64,000 nt of DNA from Agroathelia rolfsii (taxonomy: Eukaryota; Basidiomycota; Agaricomycetes; Amylocorticiales; Amylocorticiaceae), in assembly GCA_018343915.1 (NCBI GenBank), contig JABRWF010000007.1, positions 2,542,001 through 2,606,000 on the forward strand, in the 5' to 3' direction. The position numbers were made by a program, and so were the translations under genes. A model generated the notes under the pieces. That model did no database searches. It worked only from the letters and a program-made list of their open reading frames with translations, and was not told the origin of the DNA. Each line of letters opens with the position of its first letter. Position 1 is the first letter of the stretch. Below are positions 60,138 through 64,000 of this stretch, in pieces.

Positions 60138-61965
60138 TTAGGCCATCGGGTTCTGCAGCATGCCTCTTTCCGCCATGTCGAGCAGAGAAGTGTCATACAG
60201 GTGGCCAGCCTGAATAACACCTCCCTGACCGACATGTTGACCCGCAATTACGCTCAGCGACCCTATATCGAAAGTTGGGGCGCTGCCAGTGTTCCTGGGC
60301 GCGAACCCGACTGAAAAGCATCTCATGAGTCGATGTTGACCTAATGATGAGTGATAATGATCTTACCAGTGCCCCAAATCCGAGTGGCCCAGTTGAAGGT
60401 GAAGAAAGGTTTGATGGAGGAGAACAGACGCAAGGAGAATAGAGACGGGATGTTCGACCTTGGGTGGCTGATGAAACGCAAGAAGGTGTTTTCAGCCCGA
60501 GCATCGTCGTCATCTGAAGTGCGTCTGTAGGAGTGTCATGAGTACAGTTGCTGCAGGATCGAACTTTGTCCAAATACCCACTCAAGTCGAAACCATAGGG
60601 TATTCCTACGAAACCAAAACGCTTTGTCGTCCCTCTGAGTGCAGAAGGCTATTCAGTCAGCAAGGGAATTATTTTTTTTGGAGGGACTGGTGAGAGTTAC
60701 CTGTCCAAGCTCCACTTTCTTCACATTCATTGAGGATCCCTGTCGTTTCTCTCCTTTCTCACCGGCGATGATAGAGGGAAAGTACTTATGAGAGCAGCAG
60801 CGAGACGAAGCGACCTTTTCCTCAGAGGCTTCGCTGCTAGGAGAAGACAAAGAGGATCCGTCGCTCGATGTCTTGGAGGTATCAACTCCGTCTTGAGAAG
60901 CGTTGACCATCATGAGATACTCGTTGCATTCCTCGCTAAGCGTCGCGAATAGCGTCTTGGGTCCAGCAGCGGTGACCGGGGAGGGGTGAGCACAAGTGGA
61001 GGCGTGTGCACTGGTGGGGGGACCCGAGCTAACATTCTTCTTGTCGTCAGAGTCAGGTCGGGGCATGATGAACCCATCTCGCTTGCTGGCACCACGAGCG
61101 GTGAGGGTGACAATGGGCTCAAGGTTGTAATGCGTCTTGAAGTTGTCCATCTTAATCCGAAGGTGCTCACTACGCAAAATTCATCAGTATCAGAGCCTCT
61201 GCGTCACAGAATCAAGCCAACAAAAACAACGTACTGCTTTCGTTTCATCTTCTCTTCAATTGTTTCGGGTTTGTAGTTGGCGGAATCTAATGTAAGTGTA
61301 AATGTTAGGGATGAAGTTCGGGCGAAAAAAATGTTTTCAAATGCACACCAATTTTATGCATACCACAAGGGAACAGTTCATTGATCTTGCCACAGTCACG
61401 GAGTAAGATCCGTCCTTGTCTCTTCGTACTCCTTTCTTTGTACTCAAACGAAACCTCGTCGACACCATTGGCCACTGGGGTGGATAGCGAGGATTCAACG
61501 GCAGGCGTATACCTATTCGTCGCCGAGGGAAGAACGGACTGACGACGGGTGGCAGCGTCAACAAGGGTCAAGCGACGGACGCTCTTGCTATTTTTATTGG
61601 AGGCCTTGGGCTTCGAAACGTTGTCAGCCAAATGGGTGGTGTATGAAGAAGACGGTGCTTACCTCGTCAGTCTTTGAGGTTTGGGCTGACTCACGGCGGT
61701 CGAGAGCGTCGACGAGACTAAGGCGGCGAAGTGGCTGGATGGTGGTGCAATGGCAATGATCGTCCTTGGGCTTAATCTTGACTGCAGTAGAGTGCACAGT
61801 TACGCCTTTCATCAACTCAGCGATAGTAGAGGATGACGGGGCCGGGGACGGCAGGCAGCCACAGGGGAGATCAAGAACATGGGGAGGAGCGGGGGTGGCA
61901 GGAGGGCTTGGAGTGCAGATTACTCGAACAGTATCGCGGATAGACTTGAAGAAAGCAGCCAACAT
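60138..61965 (-). CDS. Hypothetical largely disordered protein with RRLS/TLVDA repeats
   Basis: Seven or so exons join in frame. It starts MLAAFFKSIRDTVRVICTPS. Two similar motifs follow, RRLSLVDALDRRES and RRLTLVDAATRRQS, which look like basophilic kinase or docking sites. Next are SFEYKERSTKRQGRILLRD, YKPETIEEKMKRK, HEHLRIKMDNFKTHYNLEP and a Ser-rich acidic part. The C-terminal exons give GFVGIPYGFDLSGRTSDDDD, PFFTFNWATRIWG and VGFAPRNTGSAPTFDIGSLS, ending GMLQNPMA. I recognise no family. No signal peptide is clear. Confidence 0.6.
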
Positions 61966-62769
61966 GATGGATACGAGGTAAGTCTACAAGTTGGGGGAGG
62001 GGGGAGGAGGGCAGCATTATATAGATTGGACGGGGGAGGCTGACTATCTCAGAGGCTGACGAGAATGTTATGGTACTCCCGGCTCTCGAGTGCATGGTCT
62101 GGCGCGAAGTATAGGCGAAGGACACACAATTTTCCAGTTTAGTTCAAGCTTTCATACTTGGATCTAGTTGTAATATACATGAAAATATCAATGATACAAT
62201 ACGCCACGCTGGCGGATGGGCAATGGTCAGTAGATGTAGCATCTCAGACTGAGGCTACGGATAGTCCGACTCTGTCCGAGTCAGCCGCTGGCGTCAGCTC
62301 GTAGTCCCGTCCTCGTGTGAGCATTGCTAGCCATGCAATTTGGGATGGGCAAAGTCATAGCAGCAGAAGAGAGTAGAGTCGTCGTAAAAATATCAAACAT
62401 GAGTGCATCAGCACAAGAATCTTCTCTCTAAAGTTGCGATCCTGAGAAGTAAACAGTATTGCATCATACCAGCATCTGCGCATTCCAACGCCACATTTAC
62501 ACTTCGCTATGTCTTTGACGATAAACCATGTGCATATCACCATGTCGAGACTACGAGTACACAAACTAGGGTATGTAAGAACTAACAGATAAACATATCT
62601 ACGTAGAGAGAAATTCCATCATAAGGGCATATATCCAAAAAAAAAAAAAGAGATAACCAAGCAAGGCAGACACCACAGCACATAGGTATATAGATAGCGG
62701 ATAAATTCCAACCGATCGACCGGTCTCCATCCTCCTACGCGTCCACACACACACATACACGCAGTCTTT
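61966..62769. other. Gap between two disordered-protein genes
   Basis: Upstream region of the gene at 60138-61965 and 3' UTR of the gene at 62770. No other gene recognised. Confidence 0.5.
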
Positions 62770-64000
62770 TTATATCTTCCAAGAGTTTCTCCCCCTCAAA
62801 CTCACCACGCTCGCACTCCGACCCATGCTGGCACTCCGCAAATCAGAGAAGCTCTCAACGCTCCTCAAACTGCTCATGCTCCCCTGTCTAGACAACGATC
62901 GCTCGCGATAAAAACTGCCGCCAGACATACTCATGTTCGCCTCCTCCTCCTGCCTCCGCTGCATCTCGTCGAAGCTCTGCACCAGCTCACGCACGCTGCT
63001 GGCGCTGCCCGTGCGCACCAGGGGCTTTCTACCATCGCCACTAACAGACGCACTGCGCCAACGTCTATCCCTCTCCTCCTCCGGCACAGCGCGCAGGTCA
63101 ATCAACCGCCTCGGCTCCTTCTTCACCTGCGTCGGCGTCGGCAGCAGCGGCAGCACATGATGCAGATCCACGAGCTCTCTCGGGTGCAGAGGCACCGCGG
63201 GCGGCTCGCGCTCCAGCTGGGCGGGTACGGGCTTCAGCTCGATGCTGGTATCCGCCGGCGGGAGGGGCAGGCCGGGCACCGCCGGCTTGCGTGCCGCCAC
63301 GGTTTGCTTCTTGGCCGGCGTAGGCTTCTTAGGCTTGGAGGGGGAGAGGTAGGTGAAGAAGTTTTTCACACGCTGCACGAGGGTCGAGCGGGGAGGGGAG
63401 CGCCGGGCTTGGTGGGACGATGATGATAGGTAGGAATGATCGGCCTTGCTGGAAGATGAGCTGCTTGTCGTGCTCCCTGCAGACGAAGTGACACTTTGAG
63501 AGTCCGAAGATCCCGAGGTGTTGGCTGGTGTAAACGGCGGCGGCGGCGGTGCCGCAGAGAACGAAGACGAGGACGAGGACGACAGCCCCAAACTTGGGGT
63601 TTGGAACCTCACGCCCCGCATGAGTGTCGACAGTCCGGGTGTCTCTTCTGGATTTGCCGATGCTGTAGGGGACAACAACGACGGGGTAGCGGTAACAGTA
63701 GAGGATTTACCCTTGGTAACCCCCTCAGGCGACTGACTCGCAATCTTTACCGCTTCTCTTATCAAATAGTTGTACCGCGGCGCGGCCAACGAGGCAGGCA
63801 CCTCTACCTTCTTCTTTCCCTTATTCACCGCGGGCGTGCTGCGCATATCCTCCAGCGACGCATGCTTGGTCAGTCCACGAGGCGGCGCAGAGGCTGATGT
63901 GGTGGGAGGCGGGAACATCGGCCTTGTCTGTGCGCTCCGCCTCGCCAGTGGGGACGAAGTATCGAACTGACCGCTACCAAAGCCATATCCATTGCCATTC
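62770..64000 (-). CDS. Ser/Pro-rich hypothetical protein, 5' end beyond window
   Basis: The frame is open from the right edge (NGNGYGFGSGQFDTSSPLAR and onward) to a stop at 62770, over 400 residues, so the start is outside the window. It has Ser runs, proline runs (SAAPPPPPFTPAN) and a basic Lys/Pro patch (KPKKPTPAKKQ). Helical pieces LVQRVKNFFTYLSP and SVRELVQSFDEMQRRQEEEA precede repeated RSLSRQGSMSSLRS and RSASMGRSASVVSLRG phosphosite-like motifs at the C-terminus. This suggests a regulatory or cytoskeletal adaptor, but no family is recognised. Confidence 0.65.
   Translation of the reverse strand, partial: NGNGYGFGSGQFDTSSPLARRSAQTRPMFPPPTTSASAPPRGLTKHASLEDMRSTPAVNKGKKKVEVPASLAAPRYNYLIREAVKIASQSPEGVTKGKSSTVTATPSLLSPTASANPEETPGLSTLMRGVRFQTPSLGLSSSSSSSFSAAPPPPPFTPANTSGSSDSQSVTSSAGSTTSSSSSSKADHSYLSSSSHQARRSPPRSTLVQRVKNFFTYLSPSKPKKPTPAKKQTVAARKPAVPGLPLPPADTSIELKPVPAQLEREPPAVPLHPRELVDLHHVLPLLPTPTQVKKEPRRLIDLRAVPEEERDRRWRSASVSGDGRKPLVRTGSASSVRELVQSFDEMQRRQEEEANMSMSGGSFYRERSLSRQGSMSSLRSVESFSDLRSASMGRSASVVSLRGRNSWKI

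Noticed and set aside
61871..63970. Plus-strand frames over the right-end genes
   Set aside because: Shadows of the Ser-rich minus-strand proteins; composition and frame continuity favour the minus strand.

Overview
This window is nuclear DNA of a basidiomycete fungus, most likely an agaricomycete. The evidence is genes cut by many 45-70 nt GT-AG introns, intron-containing nuclear tRNA genes, a laccase, a pectin lyase, an agaricomycete-type family of single-pass membrane proteins, and scattered solo LTRs. No bacterial, organellar or CRISPR features were seen. All gene models were built by eye from reading frames, splice signals and remembered protein families; no search was run.

Layout. 1-3.8 kb: no recognisable gene. 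3.9-9.2 kb: a divergent pair, an FAD monooxygenase (-) and a PMT2-type protein O-mannosyltransferase (+), sharing a promoter region with a repeated 13-bp palindromic motif. 9.5-11.0 kb: a dead Tc1/mariner element. 11.0-17.0 kb: two inverted pairs of intron-containing tRNA-Ala(AGC) genes flanking a 19-exon secreted pectin lyase and the Mediator cyclin C gene. 18-22 kb: two members of a single-pass membrane protein family. 23-25.7 kb: tRNA-Met and a laccase. 25.7-30.4 kb: mostly empty, with one small secreted protein candidate.

30.4-38.3 kb is a dense housekeeping block: TSR2 and GRC3 head to head (ribosome biogenesis), CCT2 (cytosolic chaperonin), then an unassigned protein made of five diverged ~80-residue repeats, one per exon, several separated by exact 15-nt microexons. 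39.3-43.2 kb: a solo LTR, a decayed third member of the membrane family and an NmrA/isoflavone-reductase-like gene. 43.9-56.3 kb: an unassigned acidic protein, FUR1, EMG1, a Sec14-like lipid transfer protein, ATP synthase subunit g, a glyoxalase-fold protein and a DUG3-like class II amidotransferase. 57.7-59.6 kb: retroelement scars (three solo LTRs of two families) and a long foldback hairpin. 60.1-64 kb: two disordered hypothetical proteins, the last running off the right edge.

Themes: secreted plant-polymer attack (laccase, pectin lyase), ribosome production (TSR2, GRC3, EMG1), glutathione-linked chemistry (glyoxalase-like plus DUG3-like neighbours), and repeat structures with clean insertion footprints. 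The least explained items are the five-repeat exon-duplicated gene, the paired inverted tRNA genes, and two solo LTRs inserted 17 bp apart.
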